NCBI GenBank assembly: GCA_963680875.1
Contig: OY804579.1
Coordinates: 32,535,804-32,599,803 of the forward strand
Direction: 5' to 3'
Origin: Bathymodiolus brooksi
Lineage: Eukaryota; Mollusca; Bivalvia; Mytilida; Modiolidae
DNA length: 64,000 bases
Shown: one piece after another, positions 11,851 to 24,747 of the stretch
Position numbering within the stretch: position 1 is the first letter of the stretch
Layout of the letters: each line of letters begins with the position of its first letter
Made by a program: the position numbers and the translations under genes
The notes under the pieces: model-generated
The model's database searches: none
Told to the model about the DNA's origin: nothing
The model's input: only the letters and a program-made list of their open reading frames with translations

Positions 11851-14300
11851 CTCTGTACATGGTGATATATTAATCTAATGCTCACCAAAACTAATATAAT
11901 CTCTGTACATGGTGATATATTAATGTAAGGCTCATCAGAACTAATATAATCTCTGTACATGGAGATATATTAATCTAAGGCTCATCAGAACTAATATAAT
12001 CTCTGTACATGGAGATATATTAATGTAAGGCTCATCAGAAGTAATATAATCTCTGTACATGGAGATATATTAATCTAAGGCTCATCAGAACTAATATAAT
12101 CTCTGTACATGGAGATATATTAATCTAAGGCTCATCAGAACTAATATAATCTCTGTTCATGGAGATATATTAATCTAAGGCTCATCAGAACTAATATAAT
12201 CTCTGTACATGGTGATATATTAATCTAAGGCTCATCAGAACTAATATAATCTCTGTACATGGAGATATATTAATCTAAGGCTCACCAGAACTAATATAAT
12301 CTCTGTACATGGTGATATATTAATGTAAGGCTCATCAGAACTAATATAATCTCTGTACATGGAGATATATTAATCTAAGACTCATCAGAACTAATATAAT
12401 TTCTGTACATGGTGATATATTAATGTAAGGCTCATCAGAACTAATATAATCTCTGTACATGGAGATATATTAATGTAAGGCTCCTCAGAACTAATATAAT
12501 CTCTGTACATGGTGATATATTAATCTAAGGCTCATCAGAACGAATATAATCTCTGTACATGGAGATATATTAATGTAAGGCTCATCAGAGCTAATATAAT
12601 CTCTGTACATGAAGATATATTAATCTAAGGCTCATCAGAACTAATATAATCTCTGTACATGGTGATATATTAATGTAAGGCTCATCAGAACTAATATGAT
12701 CTCTGTACATGGAGATATATTAATGTAAGGCTCATCAGAACTAATATAATCTCTGTACATGGAGATATATTAATCTAAGGCTCATCAGAAATAATATAAT
12801 CTCTGTACATGGTGATATATTAATGTAAGGCTCACCAGAACTAATATAATCTCTGCACATGGAGATATATTAATGTAAGGCTCATCAGAACTAATATAAT
12901 CTTTGTACATGGAGATATATTAATGTAAGGCTCATCAGAACTAATATAATCTCTGTACATGGAGATATATTAATGTAAGGCTCATCAGAACTAATATAAT
13001 CTCTGTACATGGTGATATATTAATGTAAGGCTCATCAGAACTAATATAATCTCTGCACATGGAGATATATTAATGTAAGGCTCATCAGAACTAATATAAT
13101 CTCTGTACAAGGAGATATATTAATCTAAGGCTCATCAGAACTAATATATTCTCTGTACATGGTGAAATATTAATCTAAGGCTCATCAGAACTAATATAAT
13201 CTCTGTACATGGTGATATATTAATCTAAGGCTCATCAGAACTAATATAATCTCTGTACATGGTGATATATTAATCTAAGGCTCCTCAGAACTAATATAAT
13301 CTCTGTACATGGAGATATATTAATCTAAGGCTCATCAGAACTAATATAATCTCTGTACATGGAGATATATTAATGTAAGGTTCATCAGAACTAATATAAT
13401 CTCTGTACATGGAGATATATTAATCTAAGGTTCATCAGAACTAATATAATCTCTGTACATGGAGATATATTAATCTAATGCTCACCAAAACTAATATAAT
13501 CTCTGTACATGGTGATATATTAATGTAAGGCTCATCAGAACTAATATAATCTCTGTACATGGTGATATATTAATCTAAGGCTCATCAGAACTAATATAAT
13601 CTCTGTACATGGAGATATATTAATGTAAGGCTCATCAGAAGTAATATAATCTCTGTACATGGAGATATATTAATCTAAGGCTCATCAGAACTAATATAAT
13701 CTCTGTACATGGAGATATATTAATCTAAGGCTCATCAGAACTAATATAATCTCTGTTCATGGAGATATATTAATCTAAGGCTCATCAGAACTAATATAAT
13801 CTCTGTACATGGTGATATATTAATGTAAGGCTCATCAGAACTAATATAATCTCTGTACATGGAGATATATTAATCTAAGACTCACCAGAACTAATATAAT
13901 CTCTGTACATGGTGATATATTAATGTAAGGCTCATCAGAACTAATATAATCTCTGTACATGGAGATATATTAATCTAAGACTCATCAGAACTAATATAAT
14001 TTCTGTACATGGTGATATATTAATGTAAGGCTCATCAGAACTAATATAATCTCTGTACATGGAGATATATTAATGTAAGGCTCATCAGAACTAATATAAT
14101 CTCTGTACATGGTGATATATTAATCTAAGGCTCATCAGAACTAATATAATCTCTGTACATGGTGATATATTAATCTAAGGCTCATCAGAACTAATATAAT
14201 CTCTGTACATGGAGATATATTAATCTAAGGCTCATCAGAACTAATATAATCTCTGTACATGGTGATATATTAATGTAATGCTCACCAGAACTAATATAAT
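11851..14300. repeat. ~49-monomer unit, copy 2
   Basis: This repeats 9,601-11,850 with two length differences, both whole monomers. Four extra monomers sit at 12,351-12,550 (AAGA, TTCTG, CTCCTC and CGAAT types), shifting the offset from 2,250 to 2,450. One extra monomer near 13,301-13,400 shifts it to 2,500. The CGAAT monomer gives the first CpG of the window, at 12,541. The order departs at about 14,301, where short repeats begin. Confidence 0.75.
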
Positions 14301-14850
14301 CTCTGCACATGGAGATATATTAATGTAAGGCTTATCAGAACTAATATAATCTTTGTACATGGAGATATATTAATGTAAGGCTCATCAGAACTAATATAAT
14401 CTCTATACATGGAGATATATTAATCTAAGGCTCATCAGAACTAATATAATCTCTGTACATGGTGATATATTAATGTAAGGCTCACCAGAACTAATATAAT
14501 CTCTGCACATGGAGATATATTAATGTAAGGCTCATCAGAACTAATATAATCTTTGTACATGGAGATATATTAATGTAAGGCTCATCAGAACTAATATAAT
14601 CTCTGTACATGGAGATATATTAATCTAAGGCTCATCAGAACTAATATAATCTCCATACATGGAGATATATTAATCTAAGGCTCATCAGAACTAATATAAT
14701 CTCTGTACATGGTGATATATTAATGTAAGGCTCACCAGAACTAATATAATCTCTGCACATGGAGATATATTAATGTAAGGCTCATCAGAACTAATATAAT
14801 CTTTGTACATGGAGATATATTAATCTAAGGCTCATCAGAACTAATATAAT
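14301..14850. repeat. Short 5-monomer repeats (250 bp)
   Basis: The series CTCTATAC, T13/G25 with CACC, CTCTGCAC, CTTTG, then an A13 monomer runs from 14,401. It restarts at 14,651, where the first monomer reads CTCCATAC. A partial copy (CTCTGCAC, CTTTG) lies at 14,301-14,400. The same series occurs at 3,251-3,450 and 4,951-5,150, so it is a local expansion of an older piece. Confidence 0.75.
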
Positions 14851-15500
14851 CTCTGTACATGGAGATATATTAATCTAAGGCTCATCAGAAGTAATATAAT
14901 CTCTGTACATGGTGATATATTAATCTAAGGCTCATCAGAACTAATATAATCTCTGTACATGGTGATATATTAATCTAAGGCTCATCAGAACTAATATAAT
15001 CTCTGTACATGGTGATATATTAATCTAATACTCACCAGAACTAATATAATCTCTGTACATGGTGATATATTAATGTAAGGCTCATCAGAACTAATATAAT
15101 CTCTGTACATGTTTATATATTAATATAAGGCTCATCAGAACTAATATAATCTCTGTACATGGAGATATATTAATCTAAGGCTCATCAGAACTAATGTAAT
15201 CTCTGTACATGGAGATATATTAATGTAAGGCTCATCAGAACTAATATAATCTCTATACATGGAGATATATTAATCTAAGGCTCATCAGAACTAATATAAT
15301 CTCTGTACATGGTGATATATTAATGTAAGGCTCACCAGAACTAATATAATCTCTGCACATGGAGATATATTAATGTAAGGCTCATCAGAACTAATATAAT
15401 CTCTGTACATGGAGATATATTAATCTAAGGCTCATCAGAACTAATATATTCTCTGTACATGGTGATATATTAATCTAAGGCTCATCAGAACTAATATAAT
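14751..15500. repeat. Segment matching 3,651-4,400 (offset 11,100 bp)
   Basis: Fifteen monomers match the first half of the window at an offset of exactly 222 monomers: CTCTGCAC 14,751/3,651, CTTTG 14,801/3,701, AATACTCACC 15,001/3,901, GTTTATA 15,101/4,001, ATGTAAT 15,151/4,051, CTCTATAC 15,251/4,151 and ATATATT 15,401/4,301. Private changes include TAATATAAGG here against TAATTTAAGG at 4,021. Confidence 0.75.
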
Positions 15501-17000
15501 CTCTGTACATGGTGATATATTAATCTAAGGCTCCTCAGAACTAATATAATCTCTGTACATGGAGATATATTAATCTAAGGCTCATCAGAATTAATATAAT
15601 CTCTGTACATGGAGATATATTAATGTAAGGCTCATCAGAACTAATATAATCTCTGTACATGGAGATATATTAATCTAAGGTTCATCAGAACTAATATAAT
15701 CTCTGTACATGGAGATATATTAATCTAAGGCTCACCAAAACTAATATATTCTCTGTACATGGTGATATATTAATGTAAGGCTCATCAGAACTAATATAAT
15801 CTCTGTACATGGTGATATATTAATCTAAGGCTCATCAGAACTAATATAATCTCTGTACATGGAGATATATTAATCTAAGGCTCATCAGAACTAATATAAT
15901 CTCTGTTCATGGAGATATATTAATCTAAGGCTCATCAGAACTAATATAATCTCTGTACATGGTGATATATTAATGTAAGGCTCATCAGAACTAATATAAT
16001 CTCTGTACATGGAGATATATTAATCTAAGGCTCACCAGAACTAATATAATCTCTGTACATGGTGATATATTAATGTAAGGCTCATCAGAACTAATATAAT
16101 CTCTGTACTTGGAGATATATTAATCTAAGACTCATCAGAACTAATATAATTTCTGTACATGGTGATATATTAATGTAAGGCTCATCAGAACTAATATAAT
16201 CTCTGTACATGGAGATATATTAATGTAAGGCTCATCAGAACTAATATAATCTCTGTACATGGTGATATATTAATCTAAGGCTCATCAGAACTAATATAAT
16301 TTCTGTACATGGTGATATATTAATCTAAGGCTCATCAGAACTAATATAATCTCTGTACATGGAGATATATTAATCTAAGGCTCATCAGAACTAATATAAT
16401 CTCTGTACATGGTGATATATTAATGTAAGGCTCATCAGAACTAATATAATCTCTGTACATGGGGATATATTAATGTAAGGCTCATCAAAACTAATATAAT
16501 CTCTATACATGGAGATATATTAATCTAAGTCTCATCAGAACTAATATAATCTCTGTACATGGTGATATATTAATGTAAGGCTCACCAGAACTAATATAAT
16601 CTCTGCACATGGAGATATATTAATGTAAGGTTCATCAGAACTAATATAATCTCTGTACATGGAGATATATTAATCTAAGGCTCATCAGAACTAATATAAT
16701 CTCTGTACATGGAGATATATTAATCTAAGGCTCATCAGAACTAAGATAATCTCTGTACATGGAGATATATTAATCTAAGGCTCATCAAAACTAATATAAT
16801 CTCTCTTCTTGGTGATATATTAATCTAAGGCTCATCAGAACTAATATAATCTCTGTACATGGAGATATATTAATGTAAGGCTCATCAGAACTAATATAAT
16901 CTCTGTACATGGAGATATATTAATGTAAGGCTCATCAGAACTAATATAATCTCTGTACATGGTGATATATTAATGTAAGGCTCATCAGAACTAATATAAT

Positions 17001-17599
17001 CTCTGTACATGGAGATATATTAATCTAAGGCTCATCAGAACTAATAAAACCTCTATACATGGTGATATATTAATCAAAGGCTCATCAGAACTAATATAAT
17101 CTCTGTACATGGAGATATATTAATGTAAGGCTCATCAGAACTAATATAATCTCTGTACATGGTGATATATTAATTTAAGGCTCATTAGAACTAATATAAT
17201 CTCTGTACATGGAGATATATTAATGTAAGGCTCATCAGAACTAATATAATCTCTGTACATGGAGATATATTAATGTAAGGCTCATCAGAACTAATATAAT
17301 CTCTGTACATGGAGATATATTAATCTAAAGCTCATCAGAACTAATAAAACCTCTATACATGGTGATATATTAATCAAAGGCTCATCAGAACTAATATAAT
17401 CTCTGTACATGGAGATATATTAATGTAAGCTCATCAGAACTAATATAATCTCTGTACATGGTGATATATTAATTTAAGGCTCATTAGAACTAATATAATC
17501 TCTGTACATGGAGATATATTAATGTAAGGCTCATCAGAACTAATATAATCTCTGTACATGGAGATATATTAATGTAAGGCTCATCAGAACTAATATAAT
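17001..17599. repeat. Nested six-monomer duplication inside the 57-mer
   Basis: Monomers 17,001-17,300 and 17,301-17,599 carry the same six types: an A13/C25 monomer ending AATAAAAC, a CTCTATAC monomer with TAATCAAAGG, A13/G25, a T13 monomer with TTTAAGG and CATTAG, and two A13/G25 monomers. The second set has AAAG instead of AAGG in its first monomer and the 1-bp deletion in its third. The same pair occurs at 19,849-20,447. The related region at 7,751-8,050 has only one set, so the duplication preceded the 57-mer duplication. Confidence 0.88.
17401..17449. repeat. 49-bp monomer (1-bp deletion, inherited)
   Basis: TAATGTAAGC replaces TAATGTAAGG-C: one G of the pair at monomer positions 29-30 is missing at about 17,429-17,430. 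All monomers downstream shift phase by one base. The identical lesion occurs in the monomer 20,249-20,297. Confidence 0.95.
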
Positions 17600-18949
17600 C
17601 TCTGTACATGGAGATATATTAATGTAAGGCTCATCAGAGCTAATATAATCTCTGTACATGAAGATATATTAATGTAAGGCTCATCAAAACTAATATAATC
17701 TCTGTACATGGAGATATATTAATGTAAGGCTCATCAGAACTAATATAATCTCTGTACATTGAGATATATTAATGTAAGGCTCATCAGAACTAATATAATC
17801 TCTATACATGGAGATATATTAATGTAAGGCTCATCAGAACTAATATAATCTCTGTACATGTTTATATATTAATTTAAGGCTCATCAGAACTAATATAATC
17901 TCTGTACATGGAGATATATTAATCTAAGGCTCATCAGAACTAATGTAATCTCTGTACATGGAGATATATTAATGTAAGGCTCATCAGAACTAATATAATC
18001 TCTATTCATGGAGATATATTAATCTAAGGCTCATCAGAACTAATATAATCTCTGTACATGGTGATATATTAATGTAAGGCTCACCAGAACTAATATAATC
18101 TCTGCACATGGAGATATATTAATGTAAGGCTCATCAGAACTAATATAATCTCTGTACATGGAGATATATTAATCTAAGGCTCATCAGAACTAATATATTC
18201 TCTGTACATGGTGATATATTAATCTAAGGCTCATCAGAACTAATATAATCTCTGTACATGGTGATATATTAATCTAAGGCTCATCAGAACTAATATAATC
18301 TCTGTACATGGTGATATATTAATCTAAGGCTCATCAGAACTAATATAATCTCTGTACATGGAGATATATTAATCTAAGGCTCATCAGAACTAATATAATA
18401 TCTGTACATGGAGATATATTAATCTAAGGTTCATCAGAACTAATATAATCTCTGTACATGGAGATATATTAATCTAATGCTCACCAAAACTAATATAATC
18501 TCTGTACATGGTGATATATTAATGTAAGGCTCATCAGAACTAATATAATCTCTGTACATGGAGATATATTAATGTAAGGCTCATCAGAAGTAATATAATC
18601 TCTGTACATGGAGATATATTAATCTAAGGCTCATCAGAACTAATATAATCTCTGTACATGGAGATATATTAATCTAAGGCTCATCAGAACTAAGATAATC
18701 TCTGTACATGGAGATATATTAAACTAAGGCTCATCAGAACTAATATAATCTCTCTACTTGGTGATATATTAATCTAAGTCTCATCAGAACTAATATAATC
18801 TCTGTACATGGTGATATATTAATGTAAGGCTCATCAGAACTAATATAATCTCTGTACATGGAGATATATTAATCTAAGGCTCACCAGAACTAATATAATC
18901 TCTGTACATGGTGATATATTAATGTAAGGCTCATCAGAACTAATATAAT

Positions 18950-18998
18950 CTCTGTACTTGGAGATATATTAATCTAAGACTCATAGAACTAATATAAT
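18950..18998. repeat. 49-bp monomer (1-bp deletion, private)
   Basis: CTCATAGAACT stands where the parent monomer at 16,101-16,150 has CTCATCAGAACT; the C at monomer position 36 is missing between 18,984 and 18,985. This is the only difference I found between the two 57-monomer copies, so it arose after, or during, that duplication. Confidence 0.93.
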
Positions 18999-20248
18999 TT
19001 CTGTACATGGTGATATATTAATGTAAGGCTCATCAGAACTAATATAATCTCTGTACATGGAGATATATTAATGTAAGGCTCATCAGAACTAATATAATCT
19101 CTGTACATGGTGATATATTAATCTAAGGCTCATCAGAACTAATATAATTTCTGTACATGGTGATATATTAATCTAAGGCTCATCAGAACTAATATAATCT
19201 CTGTACATGGAGATATATTAATCTAAGGCTCATCAGAACTAATATAATCTCTGTACATGGTGATATATTAATGTAAGGCTCATCAGAACTAATATAATCT
19301 CTGTACATGGGGATATATTAATGTAAGGCTCATCAAAACTAATATAATCTCTATACATGGAGATATATTAATCTAAGTCTCATCAGAACTAATATAATCT
19401 CTGTACATGGTGATATATTAATGTAAGGCTCACCAGAACTAATATAATCTCTGCACATGGAGATATATTAATGTAAGGTTCATCAGAACTAATATAATCT
19501 CTGTACATGGAGATATATTAATCTAAGGCTCATCAGAACTAATATAATCTCTGTACATGGAGATATATTAATCTAAGGCTCATCAGAACTAAGATAATCT
19601 CTGTACATGGAGATATATTAATCTAAGGCTCATCAAAACTAATATAATCTCTCTTCTTGGTGATATATTAATCTAAGGCTCATCAGAACTAATATAATCT
19701 CTGTACATGGAGATATATTAATGTAAGGCTCATCAGAACTAATATAATCTCTGTACATGGAGATATATTAATGTAAGGCTCATCAGAACTAATATAATCT
19801 CTGTACATGGTGATATATTAATGTAAGGCTCATCAGAACTAATATAATCTCTGTACATGGAGATATATTAATCTAAGGCTCATCAGAACTAATAAAACCT
19901 CTATACATGGTGATATATTAATCAAAGGCTCATCAGAACTAATATAATCTCTGTACATGGAGATATATTAATGTAAGGCTCATCAGAACTAATATAATCT
20001 CTGTACATGGTGATATATTAATTTAAGGCTCATTAGAACTAATATAATCTCTGTACATGGAGATATATTAATGTAAGGCTCATCAGAACTAATATAATCT
20101 CTGTACATGGAGATATATTAATGTAAGGCTCATCAGAACTAATATAATCTCTGTACATGGAGATATATTAATCTAAAGCTCATCAGAACTAATAAAACCT
20201 CTATACATGGTGATATATTAATCAAAGGCTCATCAGAACTAATATAAT

Positions 20249-20297
20249 CTCTGTACATGGAGATATATTAATGTAAGCTCATCAGAACTAATATAAT
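20249..20297. repeat. 49-bp monomer (copy of the 17,401 deletion)
   Basis: Same missing G as in the monomer at 17,401, 57 monomers upstream. The distance between the two lesions is 2,848 bp, that is 57 x 50 minus the two deletions between them. From here to 63,698 every monomer starts at a position ending in 48 or 98. Confidence 0.95.
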
Positions 20298-22647
20298 CTC
20301 TGTACATGGTGATATATTAATTTAAGGCTCATTAGAACTAATATAATCTCTGTACATGGAGATATATTAATGTAAGGCTCATCAGAACTAATATAATCTC
20401 TGTACATGGAGATATATTAATGTAAGGCTCATCAGAACTAATATAATCTCTGTACATGGAGATATATTAATGTAAGGCTCATCAGAGCTAATATAATCTC
20501 TGTACATGAAGATATATTAATGTAAGGCTCATCAAAACTAATATAATCTCTGTACATGGAGATATATTAATGTAAGGCTCATCAGAACTAATATAATCTC
20601 TGTACATTGAGATATATTAATGTAAGGCTCATCAGAACTAATATAATCTCTATACATGGAGATATATTAATGTAAGGCTCATCAGAACTAATATAATCTC
20701 TGTACATGTTTATATATTAATTTAAGGCTCATCAGAACTAATATAATCTCTGTACATGGAGATATATTAATCTAAGGCTCATCAGAACTAATGTAATCTC
20801 TGTACATGGAGATATATTAATGTAAGGCTCATCAGAACTAATATAATCTCTATTCATGGAGATATATTAATCTAAGGCTCATCAGAACTAATATAATCTC
20901 TGTACATGGTGATATATTAATGTAAGGCTCACCAGAACTAATATAATCTCTGCACATGGAGATATATTAATGTAAGGCTCATCAGAACTAATATAATCTC
21001 TGTACATGGAGATATATTAATCTAAGGCTCATCAGAACTAATATATTCTCTGTACATGGTGATATATTAATCTAAGGCTCATCAGAACTAATATAATCTC
21101 TGTACATGGTGATATATTAATCTAAGGCTCATCAGAACTAATATAATCTCTGTACATGGTGATATATTAATCTAAGGCTCATCAGAACTAATATAATCTC
21201 TGTACATGGAGATATATTAATCTAAGGCTCATCAGAACTAATATAATATCTGTACATGGAGATATATTAATCTAAGGTTCATCAGAACTAATATAATCTC
21301 TGTACATGGAGATATATTAATCTAATGCTCACCAAAACTAATATAATCTCTGTACATGGTGATATATTAATGTAAGGCTCATCAGAACTAATATAATCTC
21401 TGTACATGGAGATATATTAATGTAAGGCTCATCAGAAGTAATATAATCTCTGTACATGGAGATATATTAATCTAAGGCTCATCAGAACTAATATAATCTC
21501 TGTACATGGAGATATATTAATCTAAGGCTCATCAGAACTAAGATAATCTCTGTACATGGAGATATATTAAACTAAGGCTCATCAGAACTAATATAATCTC
21601 TCTACTTGGTGATATATTAATCTAAGTCTCATCAGAACTAATATAATCTCTGTACATGGAGATATATTAATGTAAGGCTCATCAGAACTAATATAATCTC
21701 TGTACATGGAGATATATTAATGTAAGGCTCATCAGAACTAATATAATCTCTGTACATGGTGATATATTAATTTAAGGCTCATCAGAACTAATATAATCTC
21801 TGTACATGGAGATATATTAATGTAAGGCTCATCAGAACTAATATAATCTCTGTACATGGTGATATATTAATTTAAGGCTCATTAGAACTAATATAATCTC
21901 TGTACATGGAGATATATTAATGTAAGGCTCATCAGAACTAATATAATCTCTGTACATGGAGATATATTAATCTAAGGCTCATCAGAACTAATATAATCTC
22001 TGTACAGGGAGATATATTAATGTAATGCTCATCAGAGCTAATATAATCTCTGCACATGGAGATATATTAATGTAAGGCTCATCAGAACTAATATAATCTC
22101 TGTACATGGAGATATATTAATCTAAGGCTCATCAGAACTAATATAATCTCTGTACATGGAGATATATTAATCTAAGGCTCATCAGAACTAATATAATCTC
22201 TGTACATGGTGATATATTAATCTAAGGCTCATCAGAACTAATATAATCTCTGTACATGGTGATATATTAATGTAAGGCTCACCAGAATTAATATAATCTC
22301 TGCACATGGAGATATATTAATGTAAGGTTCATCAGAACTAATATAATCTCTGTACATGGAGATATATTAATCTAAGGCTCATCAGAACTAATATAATCTC
22401 TGTACATGGAGATATATTAATCTAAGGCTCATCAGAACTAATATAATCTCTCTACTTTGTGATATATTAATCTAAGGCTCATCAGAACTAATATAATCTC
22501 TGTACATGGAGATATATTAATGTAAGGCTCATCAGAACTAATATAATCTCTGTACATGGAGATATATTAATGTAAGGCTCATCAGAACTAATATAATCTC
22601 TGTACATGGTGATATATTAATCTAAGGCTCATCAGAACTAATATAAT

Positions 22648-22847
22648 CTCTGTACATGGAGATATATTAATCTAAGGTTCATCAGAACTAATAAAACCTC
22701 TATACATGGTGATATATTAATCAAAGGCTCATCAGAACTAATATAATCTCTGTACATGGAGATATATTAATCTAAGGTTCATCAGAACTAATAAAACCTC
22801 TATACATGGTGATATATTAATCAAAGGCTCATCAGAACTAATATAAT
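22648..22847. repeat. Doubled two-monomer cassette
   Basis: The linked pair TTCATC...AATAAAACC followed by TCTATACATGG-T13...CAAAGG occurs twice in a row here (100-bp unit). Elsewhere the pair occurs singly. This is the smallest clear tandem duplication in the window. Confidence 0.85.
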
Positions 22848-23497
22848 CTCTGTACATGGAGATATATTAATGTAAGGCTCATCAGAACTAATATAATCTC
22901 TGTACATGGTGATATATTAACTTAAGGCTCATTAGAACTAATATAATCTCTGTACATGGAGATATATTAATGTAAGGCTCATCAGAAGTAATATAATCTC
23001 TGTACATGGTGATATATTAATCTAAGGCTCATCAGAACTAATATAATCTCTGTACATGGTGATATATTAATCTAAGGTTCATCAGAACTAATATAATCTC
23101 TGTACATGGTGATATATTAATCTAATACTCACCAGAACTAATATAATCTCTGTACATGGTGATATATTAATGTAAGGCTCATCAGAACTAATATAATCTC
23201 TGTACATAGAGATATATTAATCTAAGGCTCATCAGAACTAATGTAATCTCTGTACATAGAGATATATTAATGTAAGGCTCATCAGAACTAATATAATCTC
23301 TATACATGGAGATATATTAATCTAAGGCTCATCAGAACTAATATAATCTCTGTACATGGTGATATATTAATGTAAGGCTCACCAGAACTAATATAATCTC
23401 TGCACATGGAGATATATTAATCTAAGGCTCATCAGAACTAATATAATCTCTGTACATGGAGATATATTAATCTAAGGCTCATAAGAACTAATATATT

Positions 23498-24747
23498 CTC
23501 TGTACATGGTGATATATTAATCTAAGGCTCATCAGAACTAATATAATCTCTGTACATGGTGATATATTAATCTAAGGCTCATCAGAACTAATATAATCTC
23601 TGTACATGGTGATATATTAATCTAAGGCTCATCAGAACTAATATAATCTCTGTACATGGAGATATATTAATCTAAGGCTCATCAGAACTAATATAATCTC
23701 TGTACATGGAGATATATTAATCTAAGGTTCATCAGAACTAATATAATCTCTGTACATGGAGATATATTAATCTAATGCTCACCAAAACTAATATAATCTC
23801 TGTACATGGTGATATATTAATGTAAGGCTCATCAGAACTAATATAATATCTGTACATGGTGATATATTAATCTAAGGCTCATCAGAACTAATATAATCTC
23901 TGTACATGGAGATATATTAATGTAAGGCTCATCAGAAGTAATATAATCTCTGTACATGGAGATATATTAATCTAAGGCTCATCAGAACTAATATAATCTC
24001 TGTACATGGAGATATATTAATCTAAGGCTCATCAGAACTAAGATAATCTCTGTACATGGAGATATATTAAACTAAGGCTCATCAGAACTAATATAATCTC
24101 TCTACTTGGTGATATATTAATCTAAGGCTCATCAGAACTAATATAATCTCTGTACATGGAGATATATTAATGTAAGGCTCATCAGAACTAATATAATCTC
24201 TGTACATGGAGATATATTAATGTAAGGCTCATCAGAACTAATATAATCTCTGTACATGGTGATATATTAATTTAAGGCTCATCAGAACTAATATAATCTC
24301 TGTACATAGAGATATATTAATCTAAGGCTCATCAGAACTAATAAAACCTCTATACATGGTGATATATTAATCAAAGGCTCATCAGAACTAATATAATCTC
24401 TGTACATGGAGATATATTAATGTAAGGCTCATCAGAACTAATATAATCTCTGTACATGGTGATATATTAATATAAGGCTCATTAGAACTAATATAATCTC
24501 TGTACATGGAGATATATTAATGTAAGGCTCATCAGAACTAATATAATCTCTGTACATGGAGATATATTAATCTAAGGCTCATCAGAACTAATATAATCTC
24601 TGTACATAGAGATATATTAATGTAAGGCTCATCAGAGCTAATATAATCTCTGTACATGAAGATATATTAATCTAAGGCTCATCAGAACTAATATAATCTC
24701 TGTACATGGTGATATATTAATGTAAGGCTCATCAGAACTAATATATT
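23498..24747. repeat. 25-monomer unit, copy 1 (1,250 bp)
   Basis: Twenty-five monomers that recur at 24,748-25,997. Shared rare features are ATATCTG at 23,848, TAAACTAAGG at 24,068, CTCTCTACTT at 24,098, TGTACATAGA at 24,298, the AAAACC cassette and TATAAGG with CATTAG at 24,448. The unit ends at the chimeric monomer 24,698. Confidence 0.88.
24698..24747. repeat. Chimeric monomer at a duplication junction
   Basis: The left part (T13, G25) is that of the last monomer of the 25-mer unit. The right end, ATATATT, is that of the monomer before the unit (23,448, with ATAAG and ATATATT). The crossover point lies between monomer positions 25 and 49. The same chimera is found at 31,048, inherited by the macro-block copy. 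Confidence 0.82.

Larger units (their letters stand above)
15951..18799. repeat. 57-monomer unit, copy 1 (2,849 bp)
   Basis: I compared all 57 monomers with those of 18,800-21,647 and they agree in order and in every variant I could see. Markers include CTCTGTACTT at 16,101, TTCTG at 16,151 and 16,301, GGGG at 16,461, CTCTCTTCTT at 16,801, CATTGAGA at 17,750, GTTTATA at 17,850, CTCTATTCAT at 18,000, and TAAACTAAGG at 18,720. The unit is one base short of 2,850 because of the deletion at 17,430. It ends with a CTCTCTACTT/AAGTCTC monomer. Confidence 0.93.
18800..21647. repeat. 57-monomer unit, copy 2 (2,848 bp)
   Basis: This is a tandem copy of 15,951-18,799. The only difference I found is a further single-base deletion near 18,984. 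The deletion at 20,277 is inherited: it corresponds exactly to that at 17,430. The left neighbours (15,901 against 18,750) and right neighbours (18,800 against 21,648) differ, so the boundaries are sharp. Near-identity makes this one of the youngest large duplications here, if it is not an assembly duplicate. Confidence 0.93.
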
